From assembly GCA_041690035.1 (NCBI GenBank), contig JBDNFC010000095.1:1-64000 (forward strand): a DNA stretch of 64,000 nt. Reading direction: 5' to 3'. Position numbers and translations under genes: made by a program. Below the pieces are notes generated by a model. It was not told the DNA's origin. It saw only the letters and a program-made list of their open reading frames with translations, and made no database searches. Positions 8,065-17,885 of this stretch are shown here, piece after piece (positions within the stretch are counted from its first letter, which is position 1; each line of letters begins with the position of its first letter). Source of the stretch: CALSPH01 sp041690035 (GTDB lineage Bacteria; Bacteroidota; Bacteroidia; NS11-12g; UBA955).

Positions 8065-8817
8065 ATGATAAATCTAGCAAAACACAAAATTTTATTATTC
8101 TCTGGCATGGCTTTTATTTTTAGCGGTTGTGATGTATTAAATCATGTGACATCTGTTGCCACAAGTATAATACCATCAGAAGGAGAGGTAGCAAATGGAC
8201 TAAAAGAAGCCTTAATAAAAGGTGTTTCTTCGGGCACTTCAAGCTTGAGCCAAAGAAATGCATTTTTTGCCGATGCAGCAAAAAAAATTCTCTTACCACC
8301 CGAAGTACAAAATTTAGAATCAAAAATTAGAGGCAATGTTATTCTGAATGCCTTAATTGGCAATACATTAGACAAATGTGTAAAAGCAATGAACGAAGGT
8401 GCAGAAAATGCCATGACAAAGGCTTTACCAATTTTTAAAAACGCTGTTACCGGAATGTCTATAACAGATGCAATGGGCATATTAAGAGGTGGCCAAGGCT
8501 CAGCAACTAATTTTTTAGAAAAAAGTACAACTACTGCATTGCATTCGGCATTTAAACCCGAAATTTCTTCTGCCTTAAATGCTGTTCAAATTACAGAATA
8601 TTGGAATCCTATAGTTTCTAATATCAATAATTATAAAACTTTATTAGGACTTAAAGAAAACATCAATCCAGACCTCAATCAATATGTAACAGAAAAAGCA
8701 AGTTTTGCGCTTTTCAATGAAATTCGTATACAAGAAAATGCAATAAGAAATAACCCGATAGAGCGTTCTACAGCTTTGCTAAAAAAAGTATTTGATTATG
8801 CAGATACTCAAAAATAA
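8065..8817 (+). CDS. DUF4197 family lipoprotein
   Basis: A 250-residue protein with a lipoprotein signal ending FSGC (Cys22). The start at 8065 is chosen over the in-frame ATG at 8014 because it gives a proper signal peptide and follows a -7 box. The mature part matches DUF4197 as I recall it: GLKEALIKGV at the beginning, a central MNEGAENAMTKALPIFKNAV block, DAMGILRGG, and a C-terminal RNNPIERSTALLKKVFDY. The domain is mostly helical, envelope-located and of unknown function. The next gene starts 11 nt later. Confidence 0.85.
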   Translation: MINLAKHKILLFSGMAFIFSGCDVLNHVTSVATSIIPSEGEVANGLKEALIKGVSSGTSSLSQRNAFFADAAKKILLPPEVQNLESKIRGNVILNALIGNTLDKCVKAMNEGAENAMTKALPIFKNAVTGMSITDAMGILRGGQGSATNFLEKSTTTALHSAFKPEISSALNAVQITEYWNPIVSNINNYKTLLGLKENINPDLNQYVTEKASFALFNEIRIQENAIRNNPIERSTALLKKVFDYADTQK

Positions 8818-8828
8818 CCCATTATATT

Positions 8829-10064
8829 TTGAACCGTCAAACTAGAAAAGAATTTTTGAAAATCACCGGTCTAATGGCTGGCGGTTTTTTATTTAACAAA
8901 AAAACACATGCAGCAAAACTTAAAAAAGATATTGCATCAGCCTTTAGCATTAGACCAAACTTAAATTATTTTAATAATGGCACTCTAGGCCCCAGCCCAA
9001 TAGCGGTGCAAGATGCCATTATTGAAAGAATTAAATATGTCGATAGCACACTAAGCTACAGTGGCTTAGAGGCAGAAGCATTGCAAAGTATTGCAGCATT
9101 TGTAGGCGTTAAACCTACAGAAATAGCCTTTACCCACAATGTCACTGAAGGCATAAACATTGCAGCATGGGGCATATCTTTAGAAAAAGGTGACGAAATA
9201 TTAATGACTAAACATGAGCATGCAGGCGGAGCATTGCCATGGCTAAACAGGCAAAAAATTGAAGGCATACAAGTAAAAACTTTTGATATTAGCACCACCG
9301 TAACAGAAACCTTAACAAATCTAAAAGAAAGCGTTACAAAAAAAACGAAAGTTATTGCAATACCTCACATCCTATGCACTATTGGTCAAGTTTTGCCAAT
9401 AAAAGAGATTGCCGAATTTGCTAGAACAAAAAATATTATTACTGTAATAGATGGTGCACATCCTGTGGGTATGATGCCATTAAATATTAAGGATATTGGT
9501 TGTGATGTTTATGTATCTTGCTGTCATAAATGGCTTTGTGGACCAAAAGGCATGGGTCTGCTTTATGTAAATCAAGATTTTAGACAAAAACTAACTCCAA
9601 AATTTATTGGTGCACTAAGCGCAGACTGGGATGCAAGCGGAGAAAATAAAGGATTAAAAGAGTATGTGGATGATGCGCATCAATATTTCTATGGAACCAC
9701 AAATAGTGCTAATTATGCAGGATTGATAGCTGCTATAGATTATCAAAATAAAATTGGTAAGCAACAAATTTTTGAAATTGGAAATAAATTAGCACAAAGC
9801 TTTAAAAGCTTTTTACTTGAAAATAATAAATACTTTTCACTCTTAACACCAATGGAAGCAGCATCTTCAGCAAATATTGTTACATTTAGGTTTAAAGATA
9901 AGAGCCTAGACCTTGCCAATTATCTAAGAATAAATAATTGCGTTGTTAGGTATGTTGCAGAAAGCAATTTAGATTGTGCTAGGGCATCTTTTCATCTTTA
10001 TAATAATGAAAAGCAATTGGCAACATTACAAACCAAAATAATGGAGTTTGTTAAAAGCAACTAA
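8829..10064 (+). CDS. Exported class V aminotransferase-like PLP enzyme
   Basis: A 411-residue protein of the NifS/isopenicillin-N-epimerase-like class V aminotransferase fold. Cofactor residues are all present: Asp208 and His211 in DGAHPVG, and the Schiff-base Lys234 in CCHKWLCGPKG. The N-terminus (TRKEFLKITGLMAGG, residues 5-19) is a Tat-like signal with an Arg-Lys pair instead of Arg-Arg, so the folded, cofactor-loaded enzyme is probably exported. The start codon is TTG, kept because it is the only start that gives the signal. Substrate unknown; a desulfurase role is less likely for an exported enzyme. It ends 8 nt before the MenE-like gene. Confidence 0.85.
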   Translation: MNRQTRKEFLKITGLMAGGFLFNKKTHAAKLKKDIASAFSIRPNLNYFNNGTLGPSPIAVQDAIIERIKYVDSTLSYSGLEAEALQSIAAFVGVKPTEIAFTHNVTEGINIAAWGISLEKGDEILMTKHEHAGGALPWLNRQKIEGIQVKTFDISTTVTETLTNLKESVTKKTKVIAIPHILCTIGQVLPIKEIAEFARTKNIITVIDGAHPVGMMPLNIKDIGCDVYVSCCHKWLCGPKGMGLLYVNQDFRQKLTPKFIGALSADWDASGENKGLKEYVDDAHQYFYGTTNSANYAGLIAAIDYQNKIGKQQIFEIGNKLAQSFKSFLLENNKYFSLLTPMEAASSANIVTFRFKDKSLDLANYLRINNCVVRYVAESNLDCARASFHLYNNEKQLATLQTKIMEFVKSN

Positions 10065-10072
10065 CTATTGTC

Positions 10073-11032
10073 ATGGTATTTAAGGATTTTTATTCATTCA
10101 TGCTTCTTTGGCAAAATCAGTCTTTTAATTTTGAGATAAGTACATCTGGTAGCACCGGCATAGCGAAAACCATTAAATTAGACAGAAAAAAAATAGCCAT
10201 TTCTGCACAACAATCTAGAAAAACTTTTCCAAATATTAGCACTTATAAAACACTGTGCTGTTTACCAACAGACAGGATTGGTGGTTTTATGCAATTGTCA
10301 AGAGCAGCATTATGGCAAGTTGATTGTGACATTATTAAGCCGTCAGCAAACCCTATGAAAGCAATAGCAATCCATCATGATTATAAAAACTGTTCACTCT
10401 CTCCAAATCAATTGGTGAACATATTTAAAGACGATGAAAGTGTTAAAAAACTGCTAAGGTTCGAACTAATTCTTATCGGTGGCGCAGCCGTTACATTTAA
10501 AATTTCTACAATAAATAAAAGACTATTTAAAGAGCGTATGTATTTCACATTCGGCATGACAGAAACTTACAGCCATATTGCTATTAAAAAGATTGAGGAA
10601 GAAATTTTTGAAGCGTTAGAAGGAATTGAAATACAAAAAAACCCTAACAACTGCTTGGAAATAAGAGGAGATATTACAGAAAATACTTGGCTTAAAACAA
10701 ATGATATCATTGAGTTTATTGCACCAAATAAATTTATGGTTTTGGGGAGATTAGATAATATTATCAACAGTGGTGGAATAAAATTTAATGCAGAAAGTTT
10801 AGAAAAAATTATTACAACACAAATAAATTGCCCTTTTTATATAGGCAAAACACATGATGAAAATTTGGGCGAAATCATTACGCTATTTATTAATAAAAAT
10901 ACTGCCATAAATTTGACAAATTTAAATATTATATTAGAACAATCCTTTGGTAAATTTGCAAAAATTAAACGCGTAATAGAAACAGCTATTAACTTTAACC
11001 CTTTTACAGGAAAAATAACGCGTATGAGCTAA
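10073..11032 (+). CDS. menE: AMP-binding acyl-CoA ligase, MenE-like
   Basis: A 319-residue member of the adenylate-forming family. It keeps the ATP loop TSGSTGIAKTIKL near residues 24-36, the A5-type motif FGMTET near 160, and the hinge TNDIIEF...LGRLDNIINSGGIK near 205-235. It lacks the first ~100 residues of typical acyl-CoA ligases; short forms of this kind serve as o-succinylbenzoate-CoA ligase in menaquinone synthesis of many Bacteroidota. The neighbours (aminotransferase, trmB) are not menaquinone genes, so the substrate rests on length and motifs. It could be another short acyl-CoA ligase. Confidence 0.7.
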   Translation: MVFKDFYSFMLLWQNQSFNFEISTSGSTGIAKTIKLDRKKIAISAQQSRKTFPNISTYKTLCCLPTDRIGGFMQLSRAALWQVDCDIIKPSANPMKAIAIHHDYKNCSLSPNQLVNIFKDDESVKKLLRFELILIGGAAVTFKISTINKRLFKERMYFTFGMTETYSHIAIKKIEEEIFEALEGIEIQKNPNNCLEIRGDITENTWLKTNDIIEFIAPNKFMVLGRLDNIINSGGIKFNAESLEKIITTQINCPFYIGKTHDENLGEIITLFINKNTAINLTNLNIILEQSFGKFAKIKRVIETAINFNPFTGKITRMS

Positions 11033-11049
11033 AAATAGTTAGAAAAAAC

Positions 11050-11733
11050 ATGACTAAAAGAAAACTACAACAGTTTAGAGAATTTTCTACTTTTAATAAT
11101 ACTTTTGAATTTAGTGAAGAAAACAAAGGCAATTGGTCAAATATATTTGGCAATAATAACCCCATTGTTTTAGAGCTTGCGTGTGGATATGGGCACTATG
11201 CAACAGAACTTGGCAAATTAAACCCAAATATAAACTATATAGGCATAGACAGAAAAGCAAATAGAATGTGGCATGGTGCCAAAGAGTCCGAAGAATTAGG
11301 GTTAAACAATGTACTGTTTTTACGGACACCAATAGATAATTTATTGGCCTATTTTGCAAAAGATGAAGTGGAATCAATTTGGATTACTTTTCCCGATCCA
11401 CAGCCAAAAGATAAGTCTGCAAAAAACAGACTAATACACCCTAGATTCTTGGCCATTTATAAACAAATTATAAAAGGTGATGGTCTAGTTCACTTAAAAA
11501 CAGACAGTGATCTACTCTACATTTTCTGCCAAAAGGTGGTGAAAGATTGTGAAATAAAATGTTTGGCAAACTTGCAAGATATATATGCCACAATAAATTA
11601 TCCAGATTTCTTAAATATAAAAACTTATTATGAAAAAATATGGCTAAAACAAGGCAAAACAATTAAATATTTAGCTTTTGAGCTAAAAAATGCAAAGTTT
11701 GATTGGATTAGTGATATGCGAAAGTATTATTAA
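11050..11733 (+). CDS. trmB: tRNA (guanine-N7-)-methyltransferase
   Basis: A 227-residue methyltransferase that makes m7G46 in tRNA variable loops using S-adenosylmethionine. The cofactor motif LELACGYGHYATELG is near residues 40-54, IGIDRKANRMWHGAKE near 63-78, and the family hallmark WITFPDPQPKDKSAKNRL near 115-132, with HLKTDSD near 152. Length and motif order agree with TrmB. It lies 17 nt after the MenE-like gene and is probably its last co-transcribed partner. Confidence 0.93.
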   Translation: MTKRKLQQFREFSTFNNTFEFSEENKGNWSNIFGNNNPIVLELACGYGHYATELGKLNPNINYIGIDRKANRMWHGAKESEELGLNNVLFLRTPIDNLLAYFAKDEVESIWITFPDPQPKDKSAKNRLIHPRFLAIYKQIIKGDGLVHLKTDSDLLYIFCQKVVKDCEIKCLANLQDIYATINYPDFLNIKTYYEKIWLKQGKTIKYLAFELKNAKFDWISDMRKYY

Positions 11734-11794
11734 TTTTGACCTTTTTTAAATTTGCACATTATCAAGAAAACCAATGGCAAATCAGTCATGGAAT

Positions 11795-11808
11795 CTGCCA
11801 ATTTGACA
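11795..11808. promoter_or_regulatory. Inverted repeat upstream of groESL (candidate heat-shock operator)
   Basis: CTGCCAATTTGACA is an imperfect palindrome (TGnCAA / TTGnCA) 104 nt before groES, with a second related half-site CTGACA near 11825. No CIRCE element (TTAGCACTC-N9-GAGTGCTAA) is present. The proposed regulatory role is inference. Confidence 0.3.
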
Positions 11809-11912
11809 AATAAAATAACAGTTTCTGACAATATTTACATTAAATTACGAAAATCATGAAATGGCATAGGTATTGAAAGAACTGCTTATAACATTTAATT
11901 TAAAAAAACACT

Positions 11913-12182
11913 ATGAATATTAAACCATTAGCAGACAGAGTTTTGGTAGAACCATCTGCAGCAGAGCAAAAAACAGCAGGCGGAATTTACATTCCAGATA
12001 CAGCAAAAGAAAAACCACAACAAGGCACAATTATAGCAGTTGGCAATGGTAAAATAGACGAACCATTAACAGTTAAAAAAGGTGATACAATTCTTTATGG
12101 CAAATATGCTGGAACAGAAATTACTGTGGAAGGAAAAGATTATCTAATTATGAGAGAGTCAGATATTTTCGCAATTCTTTAA
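11913..12182 (+). CDS. groES: Co-chaperonin GroES
   Basis: An 89-residue subunit of the heptameric lid of the GroEL folding chamber. It begins with [14 protein letters not shown], carries the mobile loop (about residues 16-33, with GGIYIPDTA) and ends with [10 protein letters not shown]. Length is slightly under the usual 95-97. It is followed after 43 nt by groEL, the standard operon. Confidence 0.97.
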   Translation: MNIKPLADRVLVEPSAAEQKTAGGIYIPDTAKEKPQQGTIIAVGNGKIDEPLTVKKGDTILYGKYAGTEITVEGKDYLIMRESDIFAIL

Positions 12183-12216
12183 TTTAAACAACAAATTTTC
12201 AATTTAAAAAAAATAA

Positions 12217-13860
<1,644 letters not shown>

Positions 13861-13880
13861 TTTCATTCGAACTTAAGCGT

Positions 13881-13915
13881 AAAAAAAATCGGTTTCAAAA
13901 AAACCGATTTTTTTT
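13881..13915 (+). terminator. Rho-independent terminator of groESL
   Basis: AAATCGGTTT pairs with AAACCGATTT around a short loop, flanked by an A-run and an eight-T run. Confidence 0.9.
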
Positions 13916-14058
13916 ATGCATAAAAACTAAGAAGATATAATTACATAACAGTATCAATAAAAATATCAATTAGAATACAAATTACTTTGTTTAAAAATGG
14001 TCAATAAATTAGTGATAATTGATGCATTAAATTAATAAAAAAAAACGAATTTTGCATC

Positions 14059-15429
14059 ATGAATACGTCTAATAATTTATTTGCACTCAAAGCCTTATCA
14101 CCAATTGATGGCAGGTATAGTAACCAAACCCAAGAACTTATTGCATATTTTAGTGAATTTGGGTTAATCAAGTATAGGGTAATTATGGAAATAGAATATT
14201 TACTATCTATTTCTGAATTGACTCCATTAAATATAAAACTAACAAATGAACAGAAAGAAAAAATCAATGCCATAATAATTAATTTTGATGAGAAGGATGC
14301 AACAGAAATAAAAAATATAGAAAAAACAACCAATCACGATGTAAAAGCAGTAGAATATTTTTTAAAAGAAAAACTAATAAATGTGTTAACAACCAATCAA
14401 TTAGAATTTATACATTTTGGTTTAACATCGCAAGATATAAACAATACCGCAATACCACTTTCCATTAAACATGCGCTAGAAAAAGTTATAATCCCCACTA
14501 TTAATAATTTGATAACTCAATTAATCAAGCAATCTGCAGACTGGCAATATATTAGTATGCTTGCCCGCACACATGGACAGCCCGCCTCTCCCACTACCTT
14601 AGGAAAAGAAATATATGTATTTGTAGAGAGACTTATTAAGCAAAAAGAAATATTAGAAAATATAGCGATAGAAGGAAAATTTGGCGGAGCTACAGGAAAT
14701 TTCAATGCACATCTTGTTGCTTTTCCAGCTATAAATTGGATAGAATTTGCAAATGAATTTCTCTTGAATATGGGAATAAAAAGACAGCAAACCACTACAC
14801 AAATAGAGCATTATGATCAATTAGCTAATATATTTGACACTATGGCAAGAATAAATACTATTTTAATAGATTATTGCAAAGATATATGGTCATATATTAG
14901 TTTTGATTATTTTAAACAAAAATTAAAAGAAGGAGAAATAGGATCAAGCGCCATGCCACATAAAGTAAATCCTATTGACTTTGAAAATGCCGAAGGTAAT
15001 TTAGGCATAGCAAATGCATTATTTAATTTTCTTTCTGGCAAATTACCAATAAGCAGATTACAGAGAGATTTAACAGACAGCACTGTGCTTAGAAATGTAA
15101 GTATTCCATTTGGGCATACATTGATTGCACTAAAATCTATTACCAAAGGAAATGAAAAACTTATTATAAATATCCAAAGTATTGAAGAAGATTTAGACAA
15201 AAACTGGGCAGTAGTGGCAGAAGCTATTCAAACAATATTGCGCACAATAGGTTATCCTAAGCCTTATGAGGCATTAAAAAACTTAACAAGAACACATAGT
15301 GCAATTACCAAAGAAACTATCTATGAATTTATAAATACACTGACCATAGATGACGATATTAAGCACAGATTGCATCAAATAACGCCAAGTAATTATATTG
15401 GTTATCAAATAGAAAACTATAAAAAGTAG
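14059..15429 (+). CDS. purB: Adenylosuccinate lyase
   Basis: A 456-residue lyase acting twice in purine synthesis: it releases fumarate from SAICAR and from adenylosuccinate. The fumarase/aspartase signature GSSAMPHKVNPIDFENAEGN is at about residues 295-314, and TSQDINNT (near 115) and ARTHGQPASPTTLGKE (near 171-186) supply substrate residues. N-terminal LKALSPIDGRY is typical of the long PurB form found in E. coli. It stands alone; no other pur gene is nearby. Confidence 0.97.
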   Translation: MNTSNNLFALKALSPIDGRYSNQTQELIAYFSEFGLIKYRVIMEIEYLLSISELTPLNIKLTNEQKEKINAIIINFDEKDATEIKNIEKTTNHDVKAVEYFLKEKLINVLTTNQLEFIHFGLTSQDINNTAIPLSIKHALEKVIIPTINNLITQLIKQSADWQYISMLARTHGQPASPTTLGKEIYVFVERLIKQKEILENIAIEGKFGGATGNFNAHLVAFPAINWIEFANEFLLNMGIKRQQTTTQIEHYDQLANIFDTMARINTILIDYCKDIWSYISFDYFKQKLKEGEIGSSAMPHKVNPIDFENAEGNLGIANALFNFLSGKLPISRLQRDLTDSTVLRNVSIPFGHTLIALKSITKGNEKLIINIQSIEEDLDKNWAVVAEAIQTILRTIGYPKPYEALKNLTRTHSAITKETIYEFINTLTIDDDIKHRLHQITPSNYIGYQIENYKK

Positions 15430-15527
15430 GTATCAAAACATAAGTAAAACAAAAATATTAAAAGTTAAACAAATATTAAAAAAAACCTTTTTTGTTTAAT
15501 CAAATTGTTGTATCATTCTACCACGGT

Positions 15528-16058
15528 TTGAGAAAGCAATTTACATTTATATTTATTACAACACTATTTCTTGCGAGCTGCGCAAAGAAAGAAGTTATTG
15601 CACCCTCAAAAAAATTTCTAAATACTCAAAATAATATCGAGTATTTAGAAATAAATAATCAACAGTACCAAAAAATTGCAGACATCTATGCTGCTAATCA
15701 CGCCAAAGATACAAATGGACTAGAAGAAATTAGCTCTTCATTTGATATTAAGATTTCAGAAAAAAGAGGAGCTTTGGTTTTTAAATTCTTAAATATAAAC
15801 CAGAATCTAATTAAAGGAAAATATTATTTAAGTTCCATAGGATTTAATATTGCTCAATTAAGTTTTTTTGATGAAAACGGAGTAGAATGGTCTACACAAT
15901 ATGGCCATCAAAAAGGCAGTGTCATAGAAATTTTAGATGTAAAAATACTTTCAAATGAGCCCTATTTGAGACAATTATCAGTAAAAGTTTTTTGTCAGTT
16001 ATACAATAAGTTTGGCGTTTCCATGCCATTAAACGTTTTGACCGCTATAAAATACTAA
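15528..16058 (+). CDS. Putative lipoprotein of unknown function
   Basis: A 176-residue protein with a lipoprotein signal MRKQFTFIFITTLFLASC (Cys18). The start is TTG 15528; a longer frame begins at TTG 15492 but would put 12 extra polar residues before the signal. The mature part is beta-rich with no motif I recognise. The gene ends 7 nt from the convergent glsB-like gene, and no terminator is visible between them. Confidence 0.65.
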   Translation: MRKQFTFIFITTLFLASCAKKEVIAPSKKFLNTQNNIEYLEINNQQYQKIADIYAANHAKDTNGLEEISSSFDIKISEKRGALVFKFLNINQNLIKGKYYLSSIGFNIAQLSFFDENGVEWSTQYGHQKGSVIEILDVKILSNEPYLRQLSVKVFCQLYNKFGVSMPLNVLTAIKY

Positions 16059-16065
16059 ATTCTTT

Positions 16066-17004
16066 TTAACGATTATTCTTTTCGTTGATGTAACTTTGCA
16101 CATGCCTTTCTTTCTTTTGGTCATAAATATCATTAATGGTAATCATAATAGCAGTTTCTTCTACATTACCAAAAGTTTGATTCAAAGCGGTACCAAAAGT
16201 TTTCATAGTTGGCGATAAATTCATATACGTATTCATCAAAGGAGGGATATTTTCTCCCAAATTGCGGACTTGTTGATTTAAAAGTTTATAACCATCAGTA
16301 TAGTCTAGCCCTTCAAATAGAGGTTCTATTTCGCTTTTTGGTGTTTGCATTTGCAAAGGATTAATAGGTCGCAATAAATTTTCATAATCAGGGAAATAAT
16401 TCTTTAAAAAATATAAAATATAGTCTCTAGCCTTCGCATTAAATGTTTGATACATCGTTACTTTTCCAAAAAAGAACTTAATATGTGGATTCTCGACCAT
16501 GATAGCTCCTAATCCATCCCAAATATTATCTAAAGCAAAAATTCCCTTTCTTGGATTAATGGCTGGCTGAAAAGCTGGTTGAACCCAACTGCGGCCTAGT
16601 TCAATAGTTCGAGGTAGAAAATTTCTAATAAATGCCCCAGAAAAATAAAAATAATCAGAAGTAGATAAGGCCACTTTTGTTCTTGCTTCATCTATTACCT
16701 TATTACAATCTATAAAGCGATATCCTCCAATAATCTCTTTATCCTCGGGACTATAAACTACTAATTGATCGTAACAATTTGCAGAAGTGTCATAATCGTC
16801 AATATCGATAGATTTACCAGTTCCACCGCCAGAATGTCTAAAGCTTAACTCCCTTAGCCTGCCTATCTCATGCATAGCTTTTGGTGCATTATGAGCATTA
16901 AAAATAAAAATCTGGTTGTTGGCCTTATTTGTATTTCGAATAAAAAAAGGTGTTAATTCTTTTTCTAATTCATGCTTATCTATTGCTTTTGCTATCGCTT
17001 CCAT
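16066..17004 (-). CDS. glsB: Amino-acid N-acyltransferase of glycine/ornithine lipid synthesis (GNAT fold)
   Basis: A 312-residue GNAT-type protein of the OlsB/hemolysin-like acyltransferase family (Acetyltransf_5). Visible hallmarks are IGRLRELSFRHSGGGTG (near residues 47-63), YDQLVVYS..DKEIIGGYRFI (near 78-98) and ELGRSWVQPAF near 137. The family transfers a 3-hydroxy fatty acid from acyl carrier protein to the amino group of an amino acid. It is 3 nt downstream of a PlsC-like acyltransferase, the same pairing as glsB-glsA of Bacteroides, which makes N-acyl glycine lipids. Glycine as substrate is inferred from phylum and pairing; ornithine or serine are possible. Confidence 0.8.
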   Translation of the reverse strand: MEAIAKAIDKHELEKELTPFFIRNTNKANNQIFIFNAHNAPKAMHEIGRLRELSFRHSGGGTGKSIDIDDYDTSANCYDQLVVYSPEDKEIIGGYRFIDCNKVIDEARTKVALSTSDYFYFSGAFIRNFLPRTIELGRSWVQPAFQPAINPRKGIFALDNIWDGLGAIMVENPHIKFFFGKVTMYQTFNAKARDYILYFLKNYFPDYENLLRPINPLQMQTPKSEIEPLFEGLDYTDGYKLLNQQVRNLGENIPPLMNTYMNLSPTMKTFGTALNQTFGNVEETAIMITINDIYDQKKERHVQSYINEKNNR

Positions 17005-17007
17005 AAA

Positions 17008-17832
17008 TTACGGTGCTAAGTTATACAATTCTTTTCGTATTAATTCACAAATTTCTTTGTCTTTTAAATTCTTTGGAAATTTTTCAATATCTATTGGTTT
17101 GCCAACCTCATAGTGAATGGCTTTTCCTCTATATCCATACATTTCATCCGCCAAATATAACATTTCGATATTGGCTTTTAAGCCAAGAAACTTTCTGAAA
17201 TTGCTTAATCTATAAAAAAATGGGCTCAGTTGGCCCGAAATATGTACTGGAATAATAGGCCTATTATACTTCTTAGCTTTGGTTACAAAAGTTTTCTGCC
17301 AAGGCAAATCTTTCACATCTCCATCAATTTTTCTGCTTACCAGCCCTGCAGGAAATAAAATTAAGAGCTGCTCTTTTGCAAATAATTCCTCTATACTGCG
17401 TAAACTTTCTCTTGCATTGGGTCCATGCTTATTAATACCAACAAAAATGGATCGCAACGCTACAATATTTAATAAAATATCATTGACAATATATTTTATA
17501 TCCTTTCTAATAGGCGCAATTTGAGGAATAAGTGCCATGGCATCCAATCCCCCCAAAGGATGATTACAAATCATAATAGCTCCTCCTTCTTTTGGAATAT
17601 TTTCTAATCCATTTAAACTAATTTTTACCCTAAAATCTTTAGCTACACTAGTTGTAAACCCCAAGGCATCTTCGCTTCCATGATTTTTTATAAACTCATT
17701 AATATCATCTTGATGGATTACTTTTTTTAAATAATTAAAAATAAACTTAGGGAGCAATTTTAATAATCTAGGATTTTTATCATTAAGAATACGGGCTAAA
17801 TCTATAAAAAGTTTTGGTTCTTTGTCTGGCAT
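17008..17832 (-). CDS. glsA: PlsC-like O-acyltransferase paired with GlsB
   Basis: A 274-residue acyltransferase with the NHPLGGLDA block (NHx4D catalytic motif) near residue 94 and FPAGLVSRK (substrate motif) near 170. It would add the second, ester-linked fatty acid to the N-acyl amino acid. Its role as OlsA/GlsA rather than AGPAT rests on its position directly before the GlsB-like gene (3-nt gap, same strand). ATG 17832 is chosen over the in-frame TTG at 17856 because a TAAGTTTG promoter box overlaps the TTG. Confidence 0.78.
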   Translation of the reverse strand: MPDKEPKLFIDLARILNDKNPRLLKLLPKFIFNYLKKVIHQDDINEFIKNHGSEDALGFTTSVAKDFRVKISLNGLENIPKEGGAIMICNHPLGGLDAMALIPQIAPIRKDIKYIVNDILLNIVALRSIFVGINKHGPNARESLRSIEELFAKEQLLILFPAGLVSRKIDGDVKDLPWQKTFVTKAKKYNRPIIPVHISGQLSPFFYRLSNFRKFLGLKANIEMLYLADEMYGYRGKAIHYEVGKPIDIEKFPKNLKDKEICELIRKELYNLAP

Positions 17833-17853
17833 GAAAGGATTAATATAAGGGTT

Positions 17854-17861
17854 CAAACTTA
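17854..17861 (-). promoter_or_regulatory. -7 promoter element TAAGTTTG of the glsA-glsB unit
   Basis: Exact TAnnTTTG on the minus strand, 21 nt before ATG 17832. No TTG at the usual -33 distance. It overlaps the alternative TTG start and so argues against that start. Confidence 0.55.
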
Positions 17862-17885
17862 CATTAATTTTGTGAGAAAATAAAT

